A stretch of 64,000 nt of DNA, from NCBI RefSeq assembly GCF_011043735.1, contig NZ_JAAKGV010000013.1, positions 12,066 to 76,065 of the forward strand, written 5' to 3'. This document shows positions 17,088-25,449 of the stretch, piece after piece. This DNA comes from Methylobacterium sp. DB0501 (GTDB lineage Bacteria; Pseudomonadota; Alphaproteobacteria; Rhizobiales; Beijerinckiaceae). A program made the translations under genes and the position numbers. Positions within the stretch are counted from its first letter, which is position 1. Every line of letters starts with the position of its first letter. The notes under the pieces are model-generated. The model was not told the origin of the DNA. It made no database searches and saw nothing but the letters and a program-made list of their open reading frames with translations.

Positions 17088-17840
17088 TTGACCGACACAG
17101 ACTACGCCCTCTTCCTCGATTTCGACGGCACCCTCGTGGAGATCGCGCCGCGACCCGACGGGGTCGTGGTGCCGCAGGCCTTGCCGCCCGGGCTGGCGCG
17201 GCTGCGCGGCCGCCTCGGCGGGGCGCTGGCCCTGGTGACCGGCCGTCCGATCGCCACCATCGACGGCTTCCTGAACCCGGAGCGCTTCGACGTCGCGGGC
17301 CTGCACGGGGTCGAGATGCGCCGCGGCGGGCAGGTGATCGGCGGCGACCCGGCGGCGCATCCCGCCCTGCGCGCCGGCGTCGAGACCCTGCAGCGGGCGG
17401 TGGCCGACCTCGACGGCGTGCTGATCGAGGACAAGGGCTGCTCGGTCGCGGTGCATTGGCGCCTCGCCGACGCGGCCGACGCCGCGCGCGCGCAATCCGC
17501 GGCCGCCTCCGTCGCCGGCATCCTCGGGGAGGCCTACCGGCTGCAGCAGGGCAAGGCCGTGGCGGAGATCCTGCCGGCCAGCGCCACCAAGGGCCACGCC
17601 ATCCGGGCCTTCCTGCGCGAGGCGCCCTATGCCGGGCGCCGGGCGATCTTCATCGGCGACGACCTCACCGACGAGAAGGCCTTCGTGCCGGTGAACGAGG
17701 ATGGCGGCGTCACCATCCGGGTCGGCCCCGGCGAGACGGTGGCCCGCCACCGCGTCGACGATCCGGCGGCGGTGCGGGCGCTGCTCATGAGCTGGGCCGA
17801 GGGCGGGACGATCGACCTCGAATCGCTTGCCTCGGCATGA
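17088..17840 (+). CDS. otsB: Trehalose-6-phosphate phosphatase
   Basis: A 250-residue HAD-superfamily enzyme that dephosphorylates trehalose 6-phosphate. Motif I is LDFDGTL (about residues 9-15), the TPP-type cap follows, and motif IV is FIGDDLTDEKAF (about 187-198). The start is read as TTG, because it lies 10 bases after GGGAG, places motif I near the N-terminus as usual, and no ATG is suitably placed. No otsA is present in the window. The product is an osmo- and desiccation protectant. Confidence 0.87.
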   Translation: MTDTDYALFLDFDGTLVEIAPRPDGVVVPQALPPGLARLRGRLGGALALVTGRPIATIDGFLNPERFDVAGLHGVEMRRGGQVIGGDPAAHPALRAGVETLQRAVADLDGVLIEDKGCSVAVHWRLADAADAARAQSAAASVAGILGEAYRLQQGKAVAEILPASATKGHAIRAFLREAPYAGRRAIFIGDDLTDEKAFVPVNEDGGVTIRVGPGETVARHRVDDPAAVRALLMSWAEGGTIDLESLASA

Positions 17841-17934
17841 CCCTCTCGGCCGCCCCTTTGGCCCGACGGCCTATCCGCCGGCGCGGCAATGCCCTAACTC
17901 GATCCCGACGTCACGCACAGGAACGATCCCGTCG

Positions 17935-18357
17935 ATGCGCCGTTCGCCCTTCTTCCTTGTCGGAGCCCTCACGATCGCCATGACCGCCTCAGCCTCCGCC
18001 GATTCGTTCGTCACCGCCCCGTCCGGCCTCCAGTACAAGGACGAGGTCGTCGGGACCGGCCCGCAGCCGAAGACCGGCCAGACCGTCAGCGTCCATTATA
18101 CCGGCTGGCTCTACCAGGACGGCAAGAAGGGCGCGAAGTTCGACAGCTCGCTCGACCGCAAGCAGCCGCTCAACTTCGCGGTCGGCACCGGCCAGGTCAT
18201 CAAGGGCTGGGACGAGGGCCTGTCGACCATGAAGGTCGGCGGCAAGCGCACCCTGGTGATCCCGCCCGATCTTGGCTACGGCGCCCGCGGCGCCGGCGGC
18301 GTGATCCCGCCGAACGCCACGCTGATGTTCGACGTGGAACTGCTCGGCGTGCGCTGA
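17935..18357 (+). CDS. Secreted FKBP-type peptidyl-prolyl isomerase
   Basis: 140 residues: a Sec signal peptide (about 1-22, ending ASASA) and one FKBP domain. Its hallmarks VSVHYTGWL, FDSS, VIKGWDEGL, IPPDLGYG and LMFDVELL occur in order. It is probably a periplasmic folding catalyst. The start ATG precedes the signal peptide; the longer open frame overlaps the otsB end and is discarded. It ends just before a large palindromic repeat. Confidence 0.9.
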   Translation: MRRSPFFLVGALTIAMTASASADSFVTAPSGLQYKDEVVGTGPQPKTGQTVSVHYTGWLYQDGKKGAKFDSSLDRKQPLNFAVGTGQVIKGWDEGLSTMKVGGKRTLVIPPDLGYGARGAGGVIPPNATLMFDVELLGVR

Positions 18358-18381
18358 CACCCTCCATCGTCAATCCCGGGG

Positions 18382-18489
18382 CCGCGAAAGCGGAACCCGG
18401 GATCCATCGACGATGCATAATGGATTGGACCGCTGATGACCTTATTCGGTACCGTCAGCGGTTACGGATCCCGGGTTCCACTTTCGCGG
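18382..18489. repeat. Nested palindrome with 24-bp arms
   Basis: The left arm 18382-18405 and right arm 18466-18489 are inverted repeats identical at 23 of 24 positions (CCGCGAAAGCGGAACCCGGG core). A second inverted pair, CCGCTGA/TCAGCGG, sits inside (18430-18436, 18455-18461). It lies between convergent ppi and livF genes, and can fold as a large hairpin on either strand. Confidence 0.7.
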
Positions 18490-18541
18490 TCCCGCGATGA
18501 CACGGAGGGTTCCAGCTCCGTCGGTCGATTCTCGACGGTCC

Positions 18542-19282
18542 TCAGACCTCCAGCCACTCACGCCGCACCGCCTCGTTGGCGCTGAGCGCCGCCGGCGTGC
18601 CCTCGAATACGACGTGGCCGTGGCCCATCACGTAGAGACGCTGCGACAGCTTGAGGGCGATCGTCAGCTTCTGCTCGACCAGCAGCACCGAGACGCCGCG
18701 GGCGGCGATCTCGCCGATCATCTCGGCGACGCGGGCGACCATCTGGGGCGACAGGCCCTCGGTCGGCTCGTCGATCATGATGAGGTCCGGGTCGCCCATC
18801 AGGGTGCGGCAGATCGTGAGCATCTGCTGCTCGCCGCCCGAGAGTACGCCGCCCGGCGTGTCGATCCGCTCCTCCAGCCGGGGAAACAGCCGGAAGATGT
18901 CGGCGTAGGACCAGCGCCCGCCGCGTTTTCCGCTCTTCTCGCCGAGTGCCAGGTTCTGCCGCACCGTGAGCTTGGGGAAGATCGCCCGCTCCTCCGGCAC
19001 GTAACCGAGGCCCCGGCGGGCGACCGTGTAGGGCTTCAGGCCGGCGATCGGCTGGCCCTTGAAGCGGATCTGCCCGCGGGGCGGCACGTCGCCCATGATC
19101 GCCTTCAGGGTGGTGGAGCGCCCGACACCGTTGCGGCCGAGGATCGACACGATCTCGCCGGCCCCGACCCGGAAGCTCACCCCCTGGAGGATGTGGCTCT
19201 TGCCGTAATAGGCGTGCAGGTCCTCGACCTCGAGGAGCGCGGGCGCGGCCGAGACCGCCGGCATCGCCAGGGCGGCGCTCAC
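18542..19282 (-). CDS. livF: Branched-chain amino acid-type ABC transporter ATPase LivF
   Basis: A 246-residue ABC ATPase of the LivF type, with the motifs LGRNGVGRST (Walker A, with R for the usual K at the lysine-like second position, see below), LSGGEQQMLTICRTL and LIMIDEPTEGLSP. The Walker A reads G-R-N-G-V-G-R-S-T: the lysine normally before S-T is Arg, an unusual substitution worth checking against raw data. The start is taken as GTG overlapping the livG stop (GTGA); an ATG six codons later is possible. It is the last gene of the liv operon. Confidence 0.85.
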   Translation of the reverse strand: MSAALAMPAVSAAPALLEVEDLHAYYGKSHILQGVSFRVGAGEIVSILGRNGVGRSTTLKAIMGDVPPRGQIRFKGQPIAGLKPYTVARRGLGYVPEERAIFPKLTVRQNLALGEKSGKRGGRWSYADIFRLFPRLEERIDTPGGVLSGGEQQMLTICRTLMGDPDLIMIDEPTEGLSPQMVARVAEMIGEIAARGVSVLLVEQKLTIALKLSQRLYVMGHGHVVFEGTPAALSANEAVRREWLEV

Positions 19283-20070
19283 GCGGCCTGCTCCCCGGTG
19301 GCGACGCCCAGATAGGCTTCCTGCACGGCGCGGTTCTCCCGGATGCGGGCTGGCGTGTCGGTGGCGATGATCCGGCCGTAGACCAGGACCGAGATGCGGT
19401 CGGCGAGCCCGAACACCACCGCCATGTCGTGCTCGACCATCAGGAGCGTGCGCCCGGTCGTGACCTCGCGGATCAGCTGGGTCGCGTGCTCGCTCTCGCT
19501 GTGGCTCATCCCGGCCATCGGCTCGTCGAGCAGGATGACCTGGGCGTCGCTGGCGATCGCGATGCCGATCTCCAGGGCCCGCTGCTCGGCATAGGCGAGC
19601 AAGCCCGCGGCGATCCCAGCGCGGTGGCCGAGGCGGATGCGGGTCAGGATCTCCTCGGTGCGCTCGGCCACCCCGGGCAGCCCCTCGACCCCGCGCCAGA
19701 AGGACGGGCCGTGGCCCATCGCCCGCAGCACGGCGCAGCGCACGTTCTCCCACACGGTGAGCTTGGGGAAGATGTTGGTGACCTGGAAGCTGCGGGCGAG
19801 GCCGGCCCGGTTGATCGCCGCCGGGCGCCAGCCGGTGATGTCCCGGCCTTCCAGCTTGATCGTGCCGCTCGTCGGCGCGAAGCGGCCGCTGATCAGGTGG
19901 AACAGGGTCGACTTGCCGGCGCCGTTCGGCCCGATGATGGCGTGGCGCTCGCCGGTCGGCACCGACAGGTCGACGCCGTTGATGATCTTGGCCGGGCCGA
20001 AGCTCTTGTGGACGCCGGACAGCTCGATCGCGGGACTTGTGCCAGCGGGGTTTTTGCCAGCGGGGTTCAT
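19279..20070 (-). CDS. livG: Branched-chain amino acid-type ABC transporter ATPase LivG
   Basis: A 263-residue ATPase with GPNGAGKST (Walker A) and a degenerate signature region ending in LLAYAEQRALEIGIAIAS, followed by VILLDEPMAGMS. That is the usual LivG form, in which the signature is less conserved. The N-terminus carries a short repeated linker (NPAGKNPAGTSPA). It is coupled to livM by an ATGA overlap and to livF by a GTGA overlap. Confidence 0.88.
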   Translation of the reverse strand: MNPAGKNPAGTSPAIELSGVHKSFGPAKIINGVDLSVPTGERHAIIGPNGAGKSTLFHLISGRFAPTSGTIKLEGRDITGWRPAAINRAGLARSFQVTNIFPKLTVWENVRCAVLRAMGHGPSFWRGVEGLPGVAERTEEILTRIRLGHRAGIAAGLLAYAEQRALEIGIAIASDAQVILLDEPMAGMSHSESEHATQLIREVTTGRTLLMVEHDMAVVFGLADRISVLVYGRIIATDTPARIRENRAVQEAYLGVATGEQAA

Positions 20071-21395
20071 GCCAGCTTCTCCTTGGCGGCGGCGGAGGCC
20101 TCGTGCCAGGCGGCGGCGACCCGCGGCAGGACGGCCCGCAGGAGCAGCCCGCCGCCGACCGCCATCGCGCCGGCGACGACCCAGGGCAGGATCTGGGCGG
20201 CGTCGAGGGGAATGCCGACGAGACGCATCTCGGTGCCGTCGGAGGCCTTCACCAGCACGCGGAACGCCATCTCGATCAGCGCGATGGTGCCGGCCAGCAG
20301 GAGGAGGAGCGGCCCGAGCGCCGTGAGGTAGGCCGGGACCAGGCGGTGCGCGGTGCCCGCGCGCAGGAGCGGGCCGTGCATCAGGGCGAGGCCGGCGATG
20401 CCGCCGGGGGCGAACATCACGATGGCGATGAACAGGAGCCCGAAATAGAGCTGCCAGATCTCGGTCAGGTCGCTGAGCGAGACCTGGAGCAGCGTCACCA
20501 CCACGGCGCCGACGACCGGGCCGATGAAGGTGCCGATGCCGCCGATGAAGGTCGCGAGCAGGACGACGCCGGATTGGTGTACGCCGAGATAGGCCGAGTT
20601 GGCGATCTCGAAGTTGATGCCCGCGAGCGCCCCGGCGACGCCGGCGAACATCGCCGAGAGGCAGAAGGCGGTGACCCGGATCGTCTGCGGCTCGTAGCCC
20701 AGGAACTCGACCCGCTCCGGGTTCTCCCGCACGGCGTTGCACAGGCGGCCGAGCGGCGTGCGGGTGATGGCGTACATCGCCAGGGCGCAGATCAGGCACC
20801 AGGCGGCGATCAGGTAGTAGACCTGGATCTGAGGCCCGAAATTCACGTCGAACAGCCGCAGCATCTTGGTACGGTTGGCGGTGATGCCCTCCTCGCCGCC
20901 GAAGAAGCTGTGCAGGATGTGCGAGCCGGAGGAGACCAGCTCGGCGATGCCGAGCGAGATCATGGCGAAGACGGTGCCGGCGCGCTTCGTCGAGATCACC
21001 CCGAACAGGATGCCGAAGGCGAGGCCGGCGAGCCCGCCGACGATCGGCATCACCGGCAACGGGATCGGGAGGCGGTTCAACGCCACGAGGTTCATGGCGT
21101 GGACGGTGAAGAACGCGCCCAGGCCGTAATAGACCGCGTGCCCGAAGGACAGGAGGCCGGTCTGTCCGAGCAGCATGTTGTAGGAGAGGGAGAACACCAC
21201 CATGATGCCCATCAGGCTCATCATGGTCAGCGCCGTGCCGCTGGTGAACACGAGGGGCGCGCCGACCAGGATGACGGTCGCGACGATCCAGGGCAGCACC
21301 TGGGCGACGAGGCCGGCCCCCCGCGGGCGGATCGATGCGCGGCGGCCCGCCTGCGCGAAGGCCCCGGTCGGCGCGATGTCGGCGAGGTCGCTCAT
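20067..21395 (-). CDS. livM: ABC transporter permease LivM with C-terminal extension
   Basis: A 442-residue permease of the LivM family. The core (about 40-335) has the usual multiple hydrophobic helices, including the GQTGLLSFGHAVYYGLGA stretch. After the position where a typical LivM ends (about 330-350) there are about 100 extra residues with two further hydrophobic segments (PAYLTALGPLLLLLAGTIAL and the VVAGAMAVGGGLLL region). The substrate is uncertain: branched-chain amino acid, amide or urea. ATGA overlaps occur with both livH and livG. Confidence 0.85.
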   Translation of the reverse strand: MSDLADIAPTGAFAQAGRRASIRPRGAGLVAQVLPWIVATVILVGAPLVFTSGTALTMMSLMGIMVVFSLSYNMLLGQTGLLSFGHAVYYGLGAFFTVHAMNLVALNRLPIPLPVMPIVGGLAGLAFGILFGVISTKRAGTVFAMISLGIAELVSSGSHILHSFFGGEEGITANRTKMLRLFDVNFGPQIQVYYLIAAWCLICALAMYAITRTPLGRLCNAVRENPERVEFLGYEPQTIRVTAFCLSAMFAGVAGALAGINFEIANSAYLGVHQSGVVLLATFIGGIGTFIGPVVGAVVVTLLQVSLSDLTEIWQLYFGLLFIAIVMFAPGGIAGLALMHGPLLRAGTAHRLVPAYLTALGPLLLLLAGTIALIEMAFRVLVKASDGTEMRLVGIPLDAAQILPWVVAGAMAVGGGLLLRAVLPRVAAAWHEASAAAKEKLA

Positions 21396-22345
21396 GCTTC
21401 GCGGTTCCCGAGCAGGCCGGTCGGCCGCGCGATCAGCACGATGACCAGCAGGAGATAGGGGATGATCGGCCCGATCTGGGCGATCGTCACGTTCCACAGA
21501 TCACCCAGCACGCCGCCGGACGGTGCCGCGTCGATGCCGAGGGACTGGAGGACGCTGGCGACCGAGACGTCGAGCGAGATGGCGAAGGTCTGCACCAGCC
21601 CGATCAGCAGCGAGGCCGCGAAGGCACCGGTCAGCGAGCCGAGGCCCCCCACCACCACGACCACGAACAGGATCGGCCCGAGCAGGCCCGCCATGTTGGC
21701 CTGGGTGACCAGCGCCGGCCCGGCGATGACGCCCGCCACGGCGGCGAGGCCGGTGCCGACGCCGAAGACCAGCATGAACACCTTCGGCACGTCGTGGCCG
21801 AGCATCGCCACCATGTTGGGATGGGTCAGCGCCGCCTGGATGATCAGCCCGACCCGGGTGCGGGTCAGAACGGCCAGCAGCGCGATGAAGATCGCGACCG
21901 AGATCACCAGCATGAACAGCTTGTAGGCCGGGTAGTTGGTGCCGAACACCGTGAAGGCCGGAAAGTCGAGGATGGCCGGCACCCGGTAATCGACCGGCAG
22001 CTTGCCCCAGACCATCTGCACCACCTCCTCGATCACGTAGGCGAGGCCGAAGGTGAAGAGGAGTTCCGGCACGTGGCCGTGGCGGTGGACGTTGCGCAGG
22101 CCGTAGCGCTCGACGAGCGCGCCGATGCCGCCGACCACGATGGGCGCGGCGACGAGGCCGATCCAGAATCCGGTGAACTTGCTGATCTGGTAGCCGAAGA
22201 ACGCACCCAGCATGTAGAAGCTGGCATGGGCGAAGTTCAGCACACCCATCATGCTGAAGATCAGGGTCAGGCCGCTCGCCATCAGGAAGAGCAGCATCCC
22301 GTAGAGCACGCCGTTCAGCGTCGAGACGATGACGAGTTCGAGCAC
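21392..22345 (-). CDS. livH: ABC transporter permease LivH
   Basis: A 317-residue permease with the LivH hallmark GLTLIFSMMGVLNFAHASF near the N-terminus and multiple membrane helices. The start is read as GTG (VLELVIVSTLNG) because a GGAG sequence lies about 8 bases upstream, and the first helix starts there; a longer ATG version adds an Arg/Pro-rich leader. It is separated from livK by 188 bases that carry a strong hairpin. Confidence 0.87.
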   Translation of the reverse strand: MLELVIVSTLNGVLYGMLLFLMASGLTLIFSMMGVLNFAHASFYMLGAFFGYQISKFTGFWIGLVAAPIVVGGIGALVERYGLRNVHRHGHVPELLFTFGLAYVIEEVVQMVWGKLPVDYRVPAILDFPAFTVFGTNYPAYKLFMLVISVAIFIALLAVLTRTRVGLIIQAALTHPNMVAMLGHDVPKVFMLVFGVGTGLAAVAGVIAGPALVTQANMAGLLGPILFVVVVVGGLGSLTGAFAASLLIGLVQTFAISLDVSVASVLQSLGIDAAPSGGVLGDLWNVTIAQIGPIIPYLLLVIVLIARPTGLLGNREA

Positions 22346-22497
22346 GCGGGGGTCTCCTGCCGGTGCGGGGCGGGCGGACCGGCGGAGGCCGCCGGCCAAG
22401 ACTTATCTCGCTCCACCCTTTCCCGGATCTCCTGCCGCCGACGCTCCAGTGGTCCGGGGAAGGGCCGAGGCGTTCTTAGATGAAGCCGAGACGACGC

Positions 22498-22520
22498 GGC
22501 GCCCCGTCGACCGGGGCGCC
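22498..22520 (-). terminator. Hairpin between livK and livH
   Basis: A perfect 9-bp stem GGCGCCCCG/CGGGGCGCC with a 5-base loop lies 14 bases after the livK stop. No T-tract follows, so it more likely stabilises or partially attenuates the transcript than terminates it. Higher expression of the binding protein than of the membrane components is usual in such operons. Confidence 0.4.
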
Positions 22521-22533
22521 CCCTTCCCTGCCT

Positions 22534-23772
22534 TCAGCTCGGCCGGTCCATCTTGCAGGTGGTCGGCAGCAGGGTGTCCTTCGCCTCGACCACGCCGTCG
22601 CCGGTCCAGCCCCAGCCGGTATTCTCGCTGTCAAGCACCTTCGAGGTGTCGACCGGGCCGAAGCGCGAGATGTAGATCGGCTGGAAGATCTGATGGTCGT
22701 CCGGCCGGATGAAGCTGTCCTTGCCGTAGAGCGTGTCGTTGTGGATCGAGTCCATCGCCTTGGCGATCGCCTTCGGATCGGTCGACTTGGCGGTGAGCGT
22801 CGCCTTGGACAGCACGTTCATCAGGTTGACGATGCGCGCGTAGGTGAGCTCCTGGCCGGTCTTGGCGCGGAAGGCAGTCTCGAAGTCGTGGCCGGCCTTG
22901 GAGTCGATGTTGGCGTAGCCCTCGGAGATTTGATAGACGTGATCGGGCAGGTTGGCCTGCTTGATCGCCGTCGGCCCGCCGCTGCCGCCGCCGTAATAGG
23001 TGTAGAACTTGGCCTGGAGCCCGGCATCGCCGGCGGCCTTGAGCAGGAGCGACATGTCCTGGGCCCAGTTGCCGGTGATCACCGTGTCGGCACCCGAGGC
23101 CTTGATCTTGGCGATGTAGGGCGAGAAGTCGTTGACCTTCTGCAGGGGCGCTACCTCGTCGCCGACGATCTGGATGTCGGGCCGCTTCTCCTTCAGCATC
23201 GACCGGGCGGCGGCACGCACCGCCTGACCGTGCGAGTAATCCTGATTGATCAAATAGACTTTCTTGATCTCCGGCTTACCCTTAATGTAGTTGGTCAGGG
23301 CCGCCATCTTGATGTCGGAATTGGCGTCGAACCGGAAGTGCCAGTAATTGCACTTGGCGTTGGTCAGCGCCGGATCGACCGCGGCATAGTTGAGATACAG
23401 GATCTCCTTGCCGGGATTGCGGTCGTTGTACTTGCCGACGAAGTCAATCAGTGCGGCGCCAACCGAGGATCCGTTGCCCTGCACCACCACACGGGCGCCG
23501 GAATCGATCGCCTTCTGGAGCTGAACCAGGCTCTCCTGCGGGTTGAGCTTGTTGTCGTAGCCGGTCACCTCGAGCTTCAGGTCGGGGCTTTTGGCGTTGA
23601 GCTGGTCGGCCATGAACTGGAAGGTCTTCAGCCCGGCCTCGCCGGTGCTGGCCCCGCCGCCGGAGAGCGGATCGACGAAGGCGATCTTCAGGCTCATCGG
23701 CGCGGCGAGCGCAGTCGAGGCCGCCAGGGCCACGAGGCCGGCGGCCGTGATGCGCGCGAGGGTCTTGACCAA
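22534..23772 (-). CDS. livK: Liv-type periplasmic substrate-binding protein
   Basis: 412 residues: a Sec signal peptide (about 1-24, ending ALAAP) and a Peripla_BP-type binding domain (LKIAFVDPLSGGGASTGEAG, then a cleft including YGKDSFIRPDDHQ and similar late elements). The start is read as TTG: AGGAGG lies 5 bases before it and the signal peptide begins immediately, whereas the upstream ATG frame adds an Arg-rich stretch incompatible with export. First gene of the liv operon and divergent from an IclR regulator. The substrate is not identifiable; branched-chain amino acids or amides are family norms. Confidence 0.85.
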   Translation of the reverse strand: MVKTLARITAAGLVALAASTALAAPMSLKIAFVDPLSGGGASTGEAGLKTFQFMADQLNAKSPDLKLEVTGYDNKLNPQESLVQLQKAIDSGARVVVQGNGSSVGAALIDFVGKYNDRNPGKEILYLNYAAVDPALTNAKCNYWHFRFDANSDIKMAALTNYIKGKPEIKKVYLINQDYSHGQAVRAAARSMLKEKRPDIQIVGDEVAPLQKVNDFSPYIAKIKASGADTVITGNWAQDMSLLLKAAGDAGLQAKFYTYYGGGSGGPTAIKQANLPDHVYQISEGYANIDSKAGHDFETAFRAKTGQELTYARIVNLMNVLSKATLTAKSTDPKAIAKAMDSIHNDTLYGKDSFIRPDDHQIFQPIYISRFGPVDTSKVLDSENTGWGWTGDGVVEAKDTLLPTTCKMDRPS

Positions 23773-23895
23773 GGCGTCCTCCTGGAATGGCGTTCCCGGT
23801 TTTTGAACGGCGCGCCGCATTCGGCGTCGCCGGCGGATCCGTGTCCGCCTTGAACGAACACTGCCTCCCGGTCCCGGACGGGTCAAGATGCGAAA

Positions 23896-23914
23896 TTGCG
23901 ATCCGCATCGCGAA
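23896..23914. promoter_or_regulatory. Candidate IclR operator
   Basis: TTGCGATCCGCATCGCGAA is a near-palindrome between the divergent livK and iclR-type genes. IclR-family regulators usually bind imperfect palindromes of this size in divergent spacers. Part of it resembles the dispersed 73-base repeat described elsewhere, so it could also be a repeat fragment. Confidence 0.35.
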
Positions 23915-24036
23915 ACATGTTGCCGAGGCGGCGTCGCGCCGTCACCTTAGGGCGGTCCCGGATGGCGCCGTCGACGATCGCAAGCCGTCGAAGACCACGG
24001 GCCCAACAGCACGGCCGAATCGGGGGAGGCGGCAGC

Positions 24037-24876
24037 ATGGCACAGGCGATGGCGGCGCGCATCGGCGTGACCACTCAGGAACCAGCCGCTCACGGCCCGG
24101 CGGAGAGCGAGGAGGGCGACCGGCAGTTCGTCACCGCGCTCGCCCGCGGGCTCCAGGTGCTGCGCGCCTTCGGGGACGCCGCCGAGATGCTGGGCAACCG
24201 CGAGATCGCCGCCCGCACCGGCCTGCCGAAGCCCACCGTCTCGCGCCTGACCCACACGCTCCTGTCCCTCGGCTACCTGGTGCACGATCCGGAGGGGGAG
24301 CGCTACGGCCTGGGGCCCGCGGTGCTGGCGCTGAGCGCCGCCTTCCTGCGGCAGAACTCCTTCCCGCAGATGGTGCGGCCGTTCCTGCAAGACCTCGCGA
24401 CGGCGGTGCAGGCCCACGTGGCGCTCGGCCTCCTCGACGGGCTGTCGAGCGTCTACGTCCAGCTCTGGCGCGGCGAGGGCCAGCGCATCGTCCTGTCGAG
24501 CGAGGTCGGCTACCGCCTGCCGCTCGCCCGCAGCGCCATGGGCATGGCGACGCTGGCGAGCCTCGGCGAGGCCGAGCGCACCGCCGTCCTCGCCCGCCTG
24601 CGCCGCGACGGCGCCGATGCGGCCCGGCTGGACCAGACCTACCGTCGCTGCGCCGGCGAGATCGCCGCGCACGGCTTCTGCGTCGGCATCGGCATCTGGC
24701 ACCAGGACATCAACGCGGTCGCAGCCCCGCTCCACGCGCCCGGCGGACGAGGCCACTTCGCGGTCAATATCAGCGGCCCCGCCTTCCTGCTCACCGAGGA
24801 GGTGCTGCGCCGCGACACCGGCCCGAAGCTGATGGAGACGATCGAGCGCATGCGCGCCCTCGGGATCGTCGATTGA
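24037..24876 (+). CDS. IclR family transcriptional regulator
   Basis: 279 residues. The N-terminal winged helix-turn-helix (about 32-95) contains the recognition segment TGLPKPTVSRLTHTLLSLGYL. The C-terminal IclR effector domain (about 100-275) ends in a helix typical of the family. The start was set by GGGGGAGG 7 bases upstream. Divergent from livKHMGF, so it probably controls that transporter in response to its substrate or a metabolite. Confidence 0.88.
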   Translation: MAQAMAARIGVTTQEPAAHGPAESEEGDRQFVTALARGLQVLRAFGDAAEMLGNREIAARTGLPKPTVSRLTHTLLSLGYLVHDPEGERYGLGPAVLALSAAFLRQNSFPQMVRPFLQDLATAVQAHVALGLLDGLSSVYVQLWRGEGQRIVLSSEVGYRLPLARSAMGMATLASLGEAERTAVLARLRRDGADAARLDQTYRRCAGEIAAHGFCVGIGIWHQDINAVAAPLHAPGGRGHFAVNISGPAFLLTEEVLRRDTGPKLMETIERMRALGIVD

Positions 24877-24886
24877 GAGCCTCCAT

Positions 24887-24959
24887 CGCTTATACGAAAT
24901 CCGACCGATCGCTCGGCGATTGCTGCGCAATCGCGTTCGCGATGCGGATTTCGGCTTCG
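24887..24959 (-). repeat. 73-base dispersed palindromic repeat, copy 1
   Basis: Read on the minus strand this aligns over its whole 73 bases with 41970-42042 on the plus strand, sharing 17 consecutive identical bases (CCGAAATCCGCATCGCG) and the terminal TTTCGTA block. The ends are inverted (CGAAATCC...GGATTTCG). The element lies just past the iclR stop. Confidence 0.6.
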
Positions 24960-25017
24960 CGTCGATGCCGCGCGGGCTGGTGATCCTGGTTCCGGAAGTC
25001 ATCTTCCGGGAGTGGTT

Positions 25018-25371
25018 TTACCCCTCCCCCAGGCCGGCGAACCACCCGGCATAGGGCGTGTTGCGGGCGAGGTGGCGGGTGTAGTCCGGCGCACCGTCGG
25101 TCCACCACGGTGCCCCGCGCTCGCCGAGGCCGTGCTTGGCCGCGTCCACCGCGGCGCGGGCCGCCGCCAGGGCCGCGCCGCCCTCTTGCTTGGCGTCGCG
25201 CACCGCGCGGCGGGCCCGCATCAGGTCGTGGACCAGGGCCTCGCGCCGCTCCGGCGCCAGGCCCGGATCGCTGCGCCGCCACAGCCGCCCGCGCACCACG
25301 ATGTAGCGCCCGTCCGGCGTCACCGGGGCCGGGGGCCGGGCCGTCACCGTAAGCTCCGCGATTGCGCGCAA
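25018..25371 (-). CDS. Conserved hypothetical protein, 117 residues
   Basis: A small basic soluble protein beginning with a beta-rich segment (GRYIVVRGRLWRR) and continuing as an Ala/Arg-rich helical region (EALVHDLMRARRAVRDAK, AALAAARAAVDAAKHGLGERG). It ends in Trp/Tyr-rich sequence. No signal peptide or membrane helix is visible. The pattern resembles short uncharacterised Rhizobiales proteins seen beside regulators, but no function can be assigned. It is convergent with iclR and divergent from the GGDEF gene. Confidence 0.6.
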   Translation of the reverse strand: MRAIAELTVTARPPAPVTPDGRYIVVRGRLWRRSDPGLAPERREALVHDLMRARRAVRDAKQEGGAALAAARAAVDAAKHGLGERGAPWWTDGAPDYTRHLARNTPYAGWFAGLGEG

Positions 25372-25449
25372 GGCCTTGAGGCGACGTTAAACCTTCGGGC
25401 GCAACCTTGTCGCCGGAAGCGGAGGCCCGTCCTCCTGCCTGGGGGCGTC

